Below are positions 1-8,183 of a stretch of DNA of 64,000 nucleotides, one piece after another. Numbering within the stretch: position 1 is the stretch's first letter; each line of letters opens with the position of its first letter. The position numbers were made by a program, and so were the translations under genes. The stretch comes from Roseomonas gilardii subsp. gilardii (GTDB lineage: Bacteria > Pseudomonadota > Alphaproteobacteria > Acetobacterales > Acetobacteraceae). A model generated the notes under the pieces. The model had not been told where the DNA came from and made no database searches. It was given only the letters and a program-made list of their open reading frames with translations. The stretch is from the NCBI RefSeq assembly GCF_023078375.1, contig NZ_CP095554.1, positions 1 through 64,000 on the forward strand, in the 5' to 3' direction.

Positions 1-88
1 GATCGTGGTGTTGCTCGCGCTGATCCTGTTCATCCAGCGCAAGCCGCGCGGCCTCTTCCCGGTGAAGGGGAGGTTCGTCGAATCATGA
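1..88 (+). CDS. urtB: Urea ABC transporter permease UrtB, C-terminal end only
   Basis: Only the last 28 codons are present, read from base 2 to a TGA at 86-88. The peptide has a hydrophobic stretch (IVVLLALILF) followed by QRKPRGLFP, the usual cytoplasmic tail of UrtB/LivH-type permeases. The stop overlaps the start of urtC (ATGA at 85-88), so the two are translationally coupled. The gene begins to the left of the window. Identity rests on this tail plus the urtCDE genes that follow. Confidence 0.8.
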   Translation, partial: IVVLLALILFIQRKPRGLFPVKGRFVES

Positions 89-1212
89 GGCGCGGTACGG
101 CCATCCTCACCCTCGTCCTCCTGCTGGGCGGCGCCGCGCTGATGGCGGCGCTGAACCTGCTGACCACGCCGGACAGCGCCTGGCACGTGCCGACCTATGT
201 GGTCTCGCTCGCCGGCAAGTATCTCTGCTACGCGATCCTTGCCCTTTCGGTGGATCTCGTCTGGGGCTTCGCCGGCATCCTGAGCCTGGGCCATGCCGCC
301 TTCTTCGCCCTGGGCGGCTATGCCATGGGCATGTACCTGATGCGGCAGATCGGGTCGCGCGGCGTCTATGCCAATCCGGACCTGCCGGACTTCATGGTCT
401 TCCTGAACTGGGATCACCTGCCCTGGTACTGGTGGGGCTTCGGCTCCTTCCCCTTCGCGCTGCTGATGGCCCTCCTCGTGCCCGGCGTGCTCGCCCTGGT
501 CTTCGGCTGGCTCGCCTTCCGCTCGCGCGTCACCGGCGTCTATCTCTCGATCATCACCCAGGCGCTGACCTACGCCCTGCTGCTCGCCTTCTTCCGCAAC
601 GACATGGGCTTCGGTGGCAATAACGGCCTCACCGACTTCAAGGACATCCTCGGCGTCCCGCTGCAGCTCGACGGCACGCGCTGCGCCCTGTTCCTGGCCT
701 CCGCCATCGCGCTCGCCGGCTGCTTCCTGCTGTCGCGCTGGCTGGTGCGCTCGCGCTACGGCAAGGTGCTAATCGCCGTGCGCGATACGGAAAGCCGCAC
801 GCGCTTCCTGGGCTACCGGCCCGAAGCCTACAAGCTCGTCGCCTGGACGCTCTCCGCCGTCATGGCCGGGCTGGGCGGCGCGCTCTATGTGCCGCAGGTC
901 GGCATCATCAACCCGGGGGAATTCGCCCCCGCCAATTCGATCGAGGCCGTGGTCTGGGTCGCGGTCGGCGGGCGCGGCACGCTGGTCGGGCCGATCCTGG
1001 GCGCCGTCCTGGTCAATCTCGGCAAGACCGTCTTCACCGGCGCCCTGCCGGAGCTCTGGCTCTTCGCGCTGGGCGGGCTCTTCATCCTCGTCACCCTCTT
1101 CCTGCCGCGCGGCATCGTCGGCCTCTTTGCCCGGCGCCGCTCCGGCGGCGTTCCCCTGCCGGCGGAAGCGCCCTCCCCCAGCGAGGCAGCGGCGCGGGAG
1201 GCAGCCTCGTGA
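85..1212 (+). CDS. urtC: Urea ABC transporter permease UrtC
   Basis: This 375-residue inner-membrane protein is the second permease of a LivM/UrtC-type transporter, which imports urea or short amides using a periplasmic receptor (UrtA, outside the window). It is hydrophobic almost throughout, with about eight to ten membrane segments. The conserved LSLGHAAFFALGGY motif lies near residues 67-80 and a GRGTLVGPILGA motif near residue 294. The ATG at 85 overlaps the urtB stop by four bases. The C-terminal Pro/Ala-rich tail is cytoplasmic and variable. A branched-chain amino acid permease is the main alternative, but the UrtB-like tail upstream and the urtD/urtE sequences favour urea. No urease genes are in the window. 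Confidence 0.88.
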   Translation: MRRGTAILTLVLLLGGAALMAALNLLTTPDSAWHVPTYVVSLAGKYLCYAILALSVDLVWGFAGILSLGHAAFFALGGYAMGMYLMRQIGSRGVYANPDLPDFMVFLNWDHLPWYWWGFGSFPFALLMALLVPGVLALVFGWLAFRSRVTGVYLSIITQALTYALLLAFFRNDMGFGGNNGLTDFKDILGVPLQLDGTRCALFLASAIALAGCFLLSRWLVRSRYGKVLIAVRDTESRTRFLGYRPEAYKLVAWTLSAVMAGLGGALYVPQVGIINPGEFAPANSIEAVVWVAVGGRGTLVGPILGAVLVNLGKTVFTGALPELWLFALGGLFILVTLFLPRGIVGLFARRRSGGVPLPAEAPSPSEAAAREAAS

Positions 1213-1285
1213 GGGCTTCGGCGAACCAACCCCACGCGGGAGGCGCCGCCCTCTCCTGGCCGCGGCGCCAGGCCGGAACGACAGC

Positions 1286-2068
1286 ATGATCATGGCCAGC
1301 ACGACCCTCGCCGAACGCCCCCGCGCGCAGACCGGCACGCTGCTCTATCTCGACGGCGTCAATGTCAGCTTCGATGGCTTCCACGCGCTGCGCGACCTTT
1401 CCCTGGTGCTGGAACCGGGCGAGATGCGGGCGGTGATCGGCCCGAACGGCGCCGGCAAGACGACGATGATGGATGTCATCACCGGCAAGACGCGTCCCGA
1501 CACCGGCGACGTCCTGTTCAACGGCACGACCGACCTGACGCGGCTGGACGAGCCCGCCATCGCCCGCCTGGGCATCGGGCGGAAGTTCCAGAAGCCCACG
1601 GTCTTCGAGCCGCATACGGTGCGCGACAACCTGCTGCTCTCCCTGGCCGGCCCGCGTGGCCCGCGCTTCGCCCTCTTCGCGCGGGAGACGGCGGAGGAAC
1701 GGCGGCGGATCGAGGAGATCCTCACCACCATCCGCCTGACCGACCATGCCAACCGCATCGCGGGCGATCTCAGCCATGGGCAGAAGCAGTGGCTGGAGAT
1801 CGGCATGCTATTGGCGCAGGAGCCGCAGCTCCTCCTCGTGGATGAACCCGTGGCGGGCATGACCGATGCGGAGACGGCGCAGACGGCGGAGCTGCTGCGC
1901 GAGATCAACCGCACCCGCTCCGTCGTGGTGGTGGAGCACGACATGGAATTCGTCCGCGCCCTGGGCGTGAAGGTCACGGTGCTGCACGAGGGCCATGTCC
2001 TCTCGGACGGCTCCATCAACCATGTCAGCAACGACCCGCGCGTGATCGAGGTGTATCTTGGCCGCTGA
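1286..2068 (+). CDS. urtD: Urea ABC transporter ATP-binding protein UrtD
   Basis: ATPase subunit of the urea importer, about 260 residues, cytoplasmic. Walker A GPNGAGKTT is at residues 52-60, and a variant signature LSHGQKQWLEIG precedes Walker B LLLVDEP. The signature LSHGQKQWLEIGMLL is typical of UrtD and differs from the LSGGQQ of UrtE. Three in-frame methionines (1286, 1292 and farther upstream) are possible starts; 1286 or 1292 keeps the normal family length. A 73-bp gap separates it from urtC, and it overlaps urtE by 11 bp at its 3' end. Confidence 0.88.
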   Translation: MIMASTTLAERPRAQTGTLLYLDGVNVSFDGFHALRDLSLVLEPGEMRAVIGPNGAGKTTMMDVITGKTRPDTGDVLFNGTTDLTRLDEPAIARLGIGRKFQKPTVFEPHTVRDNLLLSLAGPRGPRFALFARETAEERRRIEEILTTIRLTDHANRIAGDLSHGQKQWLEIGMLLAQEPQLLLVDEPVAGMTDAETAQTAELLREINRTRSVVVVEHDMEFVRALGVKVTVLHEGHVLSDGSINHVSNDPRVIEVYLGR

Positions 2069-2774
2069 GCCCACCGCCGATCTATGTGTCGAGGATGTCT
2101 CGCTGCACTACGGCGCGGCACTGGCACTGCGCGGCGTCTCGCTGGAAGCGAAGCGCGGCGAGGTCACCTGCCTGCTCGGCCGCAACGGCGTCGGCAAGAC
2201 CTCGCTGCTGCGCGCCGTCACCGGAGCGCATCCGGTCTCGCGCGGGAAGATTCTCTGGGAAGGGCAGGACATCACCCGCCTGCCGCCCTATGAGCGCGCG
2301 CGGCGCGGCATCGCCTGGGTGCCGCAGGGGCGCGACATCTTCCCGCTGCTGACGGTGCGGGAGAACCTGGAGACCGGCTTCGCCGCCGCGCCGCGCGGGC
2401 AGAAGACGATCCCCGAGGATGTCTTCGCCATGTTCCCAGTGCTGAAGACCATGCTGCACCGTCGCGGCGGCGATCTTTCGGGGGGACAGCAGCAGCAGCT
2501 CGCCATCGGACGTGCCCTGGTGATGCGGCCCCGCCTGCTGGTGCTGGACGAGCCGACCGAGGGCATCCAGCCCTCCATCATCAAGGATATCGGCCGCGCC
2601 ATCGCCCTGCTGCGCCAGCGGGGCGACATGGCGATCCTTCTGGTGGAGCAGTATTTCGACTTCGCCCACGAACTCGGCCAGCATCTCGCGGTGATGGACC
2701 GCGGCAGCATCGTGCTCGCCGGCGCACGCGACATGCTGGACCGCGACGAGGTGCTGCGGCGCGTCTCGGTCTGA
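2058..2774 (+). CDS. urtE: Urea ABC transporter ATP-binding protein UrtE
   Basis: Second ATPase subunit (238 residues) of the urea importer. It shows Walker A GRNGVGKTS, signature LSGGQQQQLAIGRAL and Walker B LLVLDEPTEG. Translation starts at a TTG (2058) lying inside the end of urtD, an 11-bp overlap that suggests coupling; the protein then reads MAAEPTADLCVEDVSLHYG. It is the last gene of the urt operon here: the next gene is convergent, and a strong hairpin follows the stop. Confidence 0.88.
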   Translation: MAAEPTADLCVEDVSLHYGAALALRGVSLEAKRGEVTCLLGRNGVGKTSLLRAVTGAHPVSRGKILWEGQDITRLPPYERARRGIAWVPQGRDIFPLLTVRENLETGFAAAPRGQKTIPEDVFAMFPVLKTMLHRRGGDLSGGQQQQLAIGRALVMRPRLLVLDEPTEGIQPSIIKDIGRAIALLRQRGDMAILLVEQYFDFAHELGQHLAVMDRGSIVLAGARDMLDRDEVLRRVSV

Positions 2775-2800
2775 GAGGCTTGTGCGGCGCGCCCGCTCAG

Positions 2801-2838
2801 ACCCCGGGGGGAGAAGGCAGGGCCTTCCCCCGGGGCCT
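2801..2838. terminator. Bidirectional stem-loop between urtE and the FAH gene
   Basis: A GC-rich inverted repeat (CCCCGGGGG with a small bulge, then AAGGC, loop AGG, then GCCTTCCCCCGGGG) fills the 81-bp gap between two convergent stop codons. It has no long T-run, so it may need Rho or act mainly as an mRNA 3'-end stabiliser. Confidence 0.55.
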
Positions 2839-2855
2839 TCCCCCGGAGCCAGCCC

Positions 2856-3701
2856 CTATTCCGACGCCACCACCTTCTGCGCCTGCTCGCCGAGCCCCTC
2901 GATGCCGAGGCGCATGCCCTGTCCCGCCCGCAGGAAGACCGGCGGCTTGCGGCCCATGCCGACGCCCGGCGGCGTGCCGGTGGTGATGATGTCGCCCGGA
3001 TGCAGCGTGATGAACTGCGAGGCGTAGGAGACGATCTTGCGCACGTCGAAGATCATGGTGCGCGTGGAGCCGTCCTGCATCCGCTGCCCGTCCACCTCCA
3101 GCCAGAGGGCGAGGTTCTGCGGATCGGCGATCTCGTCCTTCGTCACCAGCCAGGGGCCGACCGGGCCGAAGGTGTCGGCGCCCTTGCCCTTGTCCCAGGT
3201 GCCACCGCGCTCGATCTGCCACTCGCGCTCGCTGACGTCGTTGCAGATGGTGTAGCCGGCCACATGGTCCAGCGCCGCATCCAGTGAGACGTTCTTCGCG
3301 CGGGTGCCGATGACGATGGCGAGTTCGACCTCCCAGTCCGTCTTCTGGCTGTTCCGGGGGATCACCACGTCGTCGTTCGGCCCTTGCAGGGAGCCGAGCG
3401 ACTTCAGGAACATGATCGGCTCCTTGGGGATCGGCGCCCCGGTCTCCGCCGCATGGTCGGCGTAGTTCAGGCCGATCGCCAGGAAGTTCCGCGTTCCGGC
3501 CACCGGCGTGCCCAGGCGCGGGCTGCCCGGCACGGCGGGCAGGCTGGCGGCGTCCAGCGCGGCGATCCGCGCCAGGCCCTCGGGCGACAGGGCCTCGCCG
3601 GCCAGGTCGGGCACCACGCCTGACAGGTCGCGCAGCGTGCCATTGCTGTCGAGCAGGCCCGGCTTCTCGGCCCCGGCCGGGCCATAGCGGAGCAGCTTCA
3701 T
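2856..3701 (-). CDS. Fumarylacetoacetate hydrolase family protein
   Basis: A 281-residue soluble enzyme of the FAH superfamily, which cleaves or isomerises 2-oxo acid C-C bonds (fumarylpyruvate hydrolase or ureidoglycolate-lyase-like members). It starts MKLLRYGPAGAEKPG and shows the family core: GLNYADHAAETG, a KSLGSLQGPNDDVVIPR segment, the metal-binding E-x-E in DWEVELAIVIG, VAGYTICNDVSERE, and a C-terminal DIITTGTPPGVGMG. The last motif is typical of family members acting on small acylpyruvate-type substrates. The chosen start gives the usual family length of about 280 residues. It is a single gene, convergent with urtE. The substrate cannot be told from sequence. Confidence 0.85.
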   Translation of the reverse strand: MKLLRYGPAGAEKPGLLDSNGTLRDLSGVVPDLAGEALSPEGLARIAALDAASLPAVPGSPRLGTPVAGTRNFLAIGLNYADHAAETGAPIPKEPIMFLKSLGSLQGPNDDVVIPRNSQKTDWEVELAIVIGTRAKNVSLDAALDHVAGYTICNDVSEREWQIERGGTWDKGKGADTFGPVGPWLVTKDEIADPQNLALWLEVDGQRMQDGSTRTMIFDVRKIVSYASQFITLHPGDIITTGTPPGVGMGRKPPVFLRAGQGMRLGIEGLGEQAQKVVASE

Positions 3702-3819
3702 TGCGTGTGTCCCCCTGTGTCGTGCCGCGCAACTTCCCCTGCCGGCCCGGCGAGGGCAAGACATCCCTCGCCGGACTTACCGGCCCGCCTTCCATTGCCC
3801 GGCCCTTGCGGGAGGCTTT

Positions 3820-4167
3820 ATGTTGCGAAGCGAAAACAAAAATGGAGCGGGCATTGCGGCCTGGCTGGGCCTGCTCCTTCCCGCCAGCACAACCATCGCC
3901 GCCTTCATCCTGGCGGCCTGCATGGCGGGCGCGGCGGGCAGTCTTCTGCCCAACGGCAACCTCTGGATGCTGCCGGCGCCGCTGACCCTGCTGCCTCCGC
4001 TTCTGGCCATCGCCAGGCACAACGCGGCCTTCTGGCATCCCGGCAGCCCCCACGGGGATGGTTCAGGGCCCTTGCCTGACGGATCGAGCCTCCTCGACGG
4101 CCCACCTCATATCGGCGCATGCCGGCGGGGCGCGGGACGATCAGGCGTCACTCCGGCGGGTCAGTAG
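3820..4167 (+). CDS. Possible small membrane protein, unknown
   Basis: A 115-residue reading frame that starts ATGTTGCGAAGC, four bases after a clear GGGAGG ribosome-binding site. Residues about 13-40 and 48-64 are hydrophobic, suggesting two membrane helices; the C-terminal half is Gly/Pro/Arg-rich and low in complexity. I recognise no family. The final seven bases overlap the end of the convergent VOC gene. The ribosome-binding site argues for a real gene, but the tail looks non-coding, so it may be shorter or spurious. Confidence 0.35.
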   Translation: MLRSENKNGAGIAAWLGLLLPASTTIAAFILAACMAGAAGSLLPNGNLWMLPAPLTLLPPLLAIARHNAAFWHPGSPHGDGSGPLPDGSSLLDGPPHIGACRRGAGRSGVTPAGQ

Positions 4168-4592
4168 TTCTTCCAGAGGCCGGGCGTGGCCAGCTCCACC
4201 AGATTGCCGTCCGGGTCACGGAAATAGATGCTCCGGCCCCCCTTCGGCCAGGACACGCCGCCTTCCGTGGCGATCCCGTGCCGGGCCAGCCGCTCCACCC
4301 ATGCGTCCAGGGCCTCCGGTGGGATGGAGAAGGCGAAATGGATACTCCCCATGGCGTCATGGGGCGGGATCATGCCTCCCGGCAGGATGGCGGGTTCCGT
4401 GGCGGCACCACGGCGGAACAGCAGCAGCACGCTGCCGGGCCCGGCCGGATAGGCGGCCAGCCGCTCATCGAGGAACATCGGCTCCAGACCGAGCACCGTT
4501 TCGTAGAAATGCCGGGCCCGGCCCAGATCCTCGACATAGAGGCCGGTTTCCAGCACGCCGCCGAGCGGCGGCACCTCCTCCCGCTCCGTCAT
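4161..4592 (-). CDS. VOC (glyoxalase/bleomycin-resistance fold) family protein
   Basis: A 143-residue soluble protein with the paired beta-alpha-beta-beta-beta modules of the vicinal oxygen chelate superfamily. The first module contains GLYVEDLGRARHFYETVLGLEP. The second contains GSIHFAFSI and ends in SIYFRDPDGNLVELATPGLW, the classic family terminus with the metal-ligand Glu in NLVE. The start MTEREEVPPLGG was chosen because the upstream frame is not conserved in style. The substrate is unknown; members include glyoxalases, dioxygenases and antibiotic-binding proteins. It lies directly downstream of the copper-storage gene, with 40 bp between them, so they may be co-transcribed. Confidence 0.82.
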   Translation of the reverse strand: MTEREEVPPLGGVLETGLYVEDLGRARHFYETVLGLEPMFLDERLAAYPAGPGSVLLLFRRGAATEPAILPGGMIPPHDAMGSIHFAFSIPPEALDAWVERLARHGIATEGGVSWPKGGRSIYFRDPDGNLVELATPGLWKNY

Positions 4593-4632
4593 GAGCCTCC
4601 TTTCTCCAGCCGCCGCAGACACGGGCGGCGGC

Positions 4633-4971
4633 TCAGGCCGCCATGCGTCCGCATTCCTCCGCGCATTTGCGGCAAGTCTCGGCGCAATGGTGCATATGTT
4701 CGTCCGCTTCCGGGTGCTTGCCACAGGCTTCGGCACATTCGCGGCAGATCTCCGCGCATTCGCGGCACAGATGCGCCATGTGGCGGGACCCGCGGATCAT
4801 GAAGTCCGCCGCCGTGAGGCAGATCTGCGCACAGTCCATCATGATCCGCATGTGGTCCAGCGCGGCATGGCGACCGCCCTTGCCCAGGCAATGGGTGAGG
4901 CCGCCGAGACAGGTCCGGTGGCAGTCCAGGCATGCCTGGATGCAGGCTTCGAGCTTCGGGTCGGCCTTCAT
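4633..4971 (-). CDS. Four-helix-bundle copper-binding protein (Csp3-like)
   Basis: A 112-residue protein with 16 cysteines, at positions 10, 14, 17, 21, 28, 47, 51, 69, 72, 76, 79, 83, 96, 100, 103 and 107. They sit in helix-compatible i/i+3/i+4 spacing (for example CRECAEICRECAEAC) and His and Met residues are also frequent. This is the pattern of the DUF326/Csp family, whose four-helix bundles store many Cu(I) ions along the inner face. There is no signal peptide, so it resembles cytosolic Csp3 rather than exported Csp1. Likely role: buffering cytosolic copper. It is divergent from nothing obvious; the VOC gene follows 40 bp downstream. I saw no CueR-type operator upstream. Confidence 0.88.
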   Translation of the reverse strand: MKADPKLEACIQACLDCHRTCLGGLTHCLGKGGRHAALDHMRIMMDCAQICLTAADFMIRGSRHMAHLCRECAEICRECAEACGKHPEADEHMHHCAETCRKCAEECGRMAA

Positions 4972-5014
4972 CTCACGCTCCCACCGTTACCTCCCCTGAG
5001 CGCCCCTCCCCCCA

Positions 5015-5052
5015 GGGAAAGTTGCGGTGGGAAAGCTGCGGTGGGAAAGTTT
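5015..5052. repeat. 14-bp tandem repeat, 2.5 copies
   Basis: GGGAAAGTTGCGGT, then GGGAAAGCTGCGGT, then GGGAAAGTTT, lying between the copper-storage gene start (4971) and the MFS stop (5085). The adjoining bases 5054-5076 form a weak C-run/G-run hairpin that could end the MFS transcript. No protein is encoded. Confidence 0.6.
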
Positions 5053-5084
5053 ACACCCCCCATGGTGGGTGGGGGCGGAAGGCG

Positions 5085-6263
5085 TCAGCCCTCCCCGTCC
5101 CGCCGCACCGCGCGGCTGCTCCAGGCGATCGCCAGGGAGGTCAGCACCAGCAGGCACAGCGCCAGCCGCAGCCCCGAGACCTGCGCCAGGAAACCCAGCA
5201 GCGGCGGCCCGCCGAGCAGCCCGCCATAGCCCATGGTCGCCACCATCGCGACGCCCATGCCCGGCGACACGCCGGGGATGCGCCCCGCCGCGCTGAACAG
5301 CACGGGGAAGACATTGGACAGGCCAAGCCCGACCAGCACGAGCCCGGCGATGGCGAGTTCCGGGCTCGGCACCGCCAGCATCAGCACGAAGCCCGCCGCC
5401 GAAAGCAGCGCCCCCAGCCGCAGGACCGGGGCACTGCCCAGCCGCCGCACCACGGCATCGCCACCCAGCCGCCCCGCCGTCATGGCCAGGGAAAAGCCGG
5501 CGAAGCCCAGTGCCGCCAGGCCCGCCGGGGCCGCCGTCTCCACCGCGAGGTACAGCGCCGACCAGTCCCCCACCGCCCCCTCAGTCACCAGGGCGAGCAG
5601 CGCGATCACGCCGAGGCCGAGCGTGGCCCGGTTCGGCAGGGCGAGCCCGTGCCCGCCCTCCTCCGGCACCGATGGCGCATGGCCCTCCACCCGCAGCCAG
5701 GGCATGGCCAGCAGCACGCAGAGGGCCACCAGGGCCCCGGACACGGCGAGGTTCAGCGGCGCCGCATGGCCGGCGGCGAGCAGCAGCCCCGCCAGCCCCG
5801 CCCCGGCCAGCCCGCCCAGGCTGAAGGCCGCGTGGAAGGAGGACATGATGGCCGCGCCCCAGCCGCGTTCGACCAGCGTGGCATGGGTGTTCATGGACAC
5901 GTCCATCACCCCGTTGCCCGCCCCCAGCAGCATCAGCCCGAGCACGAGCGTGGCAAGCCCGCCCGCCTGTGGCACCAGGGCCAGGACCAGGGCGAAGGCG
6001 AGGCCGGAGGCGGCGGTCAGCCGGTGGCTGCCCCAGCGCGCGGACACCTGCCCGGTCAGTGGCATGGCCAGGATGGCCCCGATGGCCATGCCCAGCAGCG
6101 CCAGGCCCAGCGCCCCGTCGGACAGGCCCAGCCCCAGCTTGATCGAGGGGATATTGCCGGCCCAGGCGCCATAGCCGAAGCCATTGGCGAAGAAGACCAG
6201 GATGGTGGCCAGCCGGGGGCGTGTGTCACGCGTCCGGGCCAGGGCGAAAGGCGCCTCGGACAT
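5085..6263 (-). CDS. MFS transporter
   Basis: A 392-residue inner-membrane protein with about twelve hydrophobic segments, in the YbjJ-like group of the major facilitator superfamily. The N-terminal half contains FFANGFGYGAWAGNIPSIKLGLGLSDGALGLALLGMAIGA and a loop 2-3 motif GQVSARWGSHR, a form of MFS motif A. The middle contains GAGNGVMDVSMNTHATLVERGWG, which is typical of this group. The substrate is unknown. It is transcribed toward the csp gene with a 113-bp gap, so a link to copper is not supported. Confidence 0.82.
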   Translation of the reverse strand: MSEAPFALARTRDTRPRLATILVFFANGFGYGAWAGNIPSIKLGLGLSDGALGLALLGMAIGAILAMPLTGQVSARWGSHRLTAASGLAFALVLALVPQAGGLATLVLGLMLLGAGNGVMDVSMNTHATLVERGWGAAIMSSFHAAFSLGGLAGAGLAGLLLAAGHAAPLNLAVSGALVALCVLLAMPWLRVEGHAPSVPEEGGHGLALPNRATLGLGVIALLALVTEGAVGDWSALYLAVETAAPAGLAALGFAGFSLAMTAGRLGGDAVVRRLGSAPVLRLGALLSAAGFVLMLAVPSPELAIAGLVLVGLGLSNVFPVLFSAAGRIPGVSPGMGVAMVATMGYGGLLGGPPLLGFLAQVSGLRLALCLLVLTSLAIAWSSRAVRRDGEG

Positions 6264-6285
6264 GCAGGATTCTCCCGGCCGCGGC

Positions 6286-6306
6286 GAGGGCGGCCTCGCC
6301 GCCCTC
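6286..6306 (-). terminator. Stem-loop after mlaF
   Basis: Perfect nine-base inverted repeat GAGGGCGGC / GCCGCCCTC with a CTC loop, in the 51 bp between the mlaF stop and the MFS start. It lacks a T-run. Confidence 0.5.
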
Positions 6307-6314
6307 CATCCCCG

Positions 6315-7091
6315 CTACTTGCGCAGCTCCATCTTGATCGGCCCCTCGCGCTCGCCACGGGCGAACTGGTCCACCATCGCATTGCCGGTCTCGCCCAGCG
6401 TCGCCGCCGGGCCGGTCCAGACCATCCGGCCGTGATAGATCATCGAGGCCTGGTCGCCGATCCGCCGGGCGCTGTGCATGTCATGGGTGATGGTGATGGC
6501 GGTGGCGCCGAGGCGCTTCACGCAATCCACGATCAGCCCGTCGATCACCGCGCCCATGATCGGGTCCAGCCCCGTGGTCGGCTCGTCGAAGAACAGGATC
6601 GCCGGCTGCGAGGCGATGGTGCGGGCCAGGGCCACGCGCTTCTGCATGCCGCCCGAAAGCTCGGAGGGGGACAGATCCCCCACGCTGCCGGCCAGCCCGA
6701 CCTGGGCCAGCACCTCGGCCGCCTTGTCGCGCGCCTTCGCCCGGGTGATGCGCTTCTGGGCCAGCAGCTTGAAGCAGACATTCTCCCAGACCGGGATGCT
6801 GTCGAAGAGCGCGCCGTTCTGGAACAGCATGCCCATGCCATCCAGCATCTCGCGCCGCTCCGAACGGTCCATGGCGAACAGGTCCCGCCCGTCCAGCTCG
6901 ATGCTGCCGGAATCGGGCTGGATCAGCCCCAGGATGCACTTGATCGTGACCGACTTGCCGGAGCCGGAGCCGCCCAGGATCACCATGGACTCGCCCGGCA
7001 TCACGTCCAGGTCCACGCCGTCCAGCACCTTCTTGGCGCCGAAGGCCTTGTGCAGCCCGCGCAGCCGCAGCTTGGGGGTGGCACCGCTCAT
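6315..7091 (-). CDS. mlaF: Phospholipid/toluene-tolerance ABC transporter ATPase MlaF
   Basis: A 258-residue cytoplasmic ATPase of the Mla family, which moves phospholipids between inner and outer membranes together with MlaE and an MCE-domain protein. It has Walker A GGSGSGKS, the signature ELSGGMQKRVALARTI (the GGM form is typical of MlaF), Walker B ILFFDEPTTGLDP, and the H-loop THDMHS. The start MSGATPKLRLRGLHKAF overlaps the mlaE stop by four bases (ATGA), so the pair is coupled. The usual third gene, mlaD, does not follow; an MFS gene does. Confidence 0.9.
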   Translation of the reverse strand: MSGATPKLRLRGLHKAFGAKKVLDGVDLDVMPGESMVILGGSGSGKSVTIKCILGLIQPDSGSIELDGRDLFAMDRSERREMLDGMGMLFQNGALFDSIPVWENVCFKLLAQKRITRAKARDKAAEVLAQVGLAGSVGDLSPSELSGGMQKRVALARTIASQPAILFFDEPTTGLDPIMGAVIDGLIVDCVKRLGATAITITHDMHSARRIGDQASMIYHGRMVWTGPAATLGETGNAMVDQFARGEREGPIKMELRK

Positions 7092-7873
7092 CGGGTGAAG
7101 AAGGCCTGGGTCAGGATGTAGTCGAGGAACAGGATCAGGATCGAGGAGGACACCACCGCCGAGGTCGTGGCCCCGCCCACCCCCTCCGCGCCGCCGCGGG
7201 AGGAATAGCCGCACCAGGTGCCCATCAGCGCCACCACGAAGCCGAAGACCGCCGCCTTGATCAGGCCAGAGACCACGTCGAAGGCCTGCAGCGCGTTCAC
7301 CGTGTCGCGGATATAGGACTGCGAGACGAAGCCGAGATTGTAGGTGGCCACGATCCAGCCGCCCATCACGCCCAGCGTGTCGGCCACCGCCACCAGCAGC
7401 GGCATGGCCAGAGTCGCGGCCAGCAGGCGCGGCGCCACGAGGTACTTCATCGGGTCGGTGGACAGGGTGGTCAACGCGTCCACCTGGTCCGTCACGCGCA
7501 TCGTGCCGATCTCGGCGGCGAAGGAAGCGCCGATGCGCCCCGCCACCATCAGCCCGGCCAGCACCGGCCCCAGTTCGCGCGTCAGGGAGATCACGACCAC
7601 CGAGGCCATGGCGCTCTGCGCGTTGAAGCGGGAGAAGCCGGTATAGGATTGCAGCGCCAGCACCATGCCGGTGAAGATCGCCGTCAGCGCCACCACCGGC
7701 AGGGAGAAATAGGCCACCTCCACGAAGGCGCGGCCGAACTGCCGCAGATGATAAGGGGGCCGGAAGAGGTGCGACAGGCCTTCCAGCGCGAAAAGCGCGA
7801 CCGCCCCTGTCATCCGGCACAGGCCCAGCACCATCGCGCCGAGCCGCGCCACCGCATCGAGAAGGAAATTCAA
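7088..7873 (-). CDS. mlaE: Lipid ABC transporter permease MlaE
   Basis: Inner-membrane permease of the Mla lipid transporter. It shows the MlaE hallmarks FSLPVVALTAIFTGMVLALQSY, TRELGPVLAGLMVAGRIGASFAAEIGTMRVTDQVDAL and STDPMKYLVAPRLLA. I chose a TTG start at 7873, giving MNFLLDAVARLGAMVLGL and 261 residues, the usual length. An ATG at 7954 in the same frame would add 27 residues that do not look like the family. The stop overlaps mlaF by four bases. Confidence 0.88.
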   Translation of the reverse strand: MNFLLDAVARLGAMVLGLCRMTGAVALFALEGLSHLFRPPYHLRQFGRAFVEVAYFSLPVVALTAIFTGMVLALQSYTGFSRFNAQSAMASVVVISLTRELGPVLAGLMVAGRIGASFAAEIGTMRVTDQVDALTTLSTDPMKYLVAPRLLAATLAMPLLVAVADTLGVMGGWIVATYNLGFVSQSYIRDTVNALQAFDVVSGLIKAAVFGFVVALMGTWCGYSSRGGAEGVGGATTSAVVSSSILILFLDYILTQAFFTR

Positions 7874-8183
7874 GCCGACCGCCGATCCTGCAAACAAGCC
7901 GCCATCCGCGAGAGCGTTGTGGAAGCCCGTCCGGAAGGGCGGGCATGGGAGCACGGCCGTCCGGTGCCGCCCAGGGGAGCCGTCCAGATAGCCGCCCCCT
8001 CGCCGCGCCGCAATGGCGATGGGGGGGCCGGCGGATCACAAGCTCCTGGCCTGCGCCAGGTTTCCCCGGCCCCGCCCGGGGCCGCGCTCGCACCTGCCCC
8101 ACGGGTGGCCTCCGGCCGTGGCGGGTCTTCGCATCCAGGCGTCGTCCCGCCATGACACGCGCCCACCGCCCAGGAAGGTCGCT

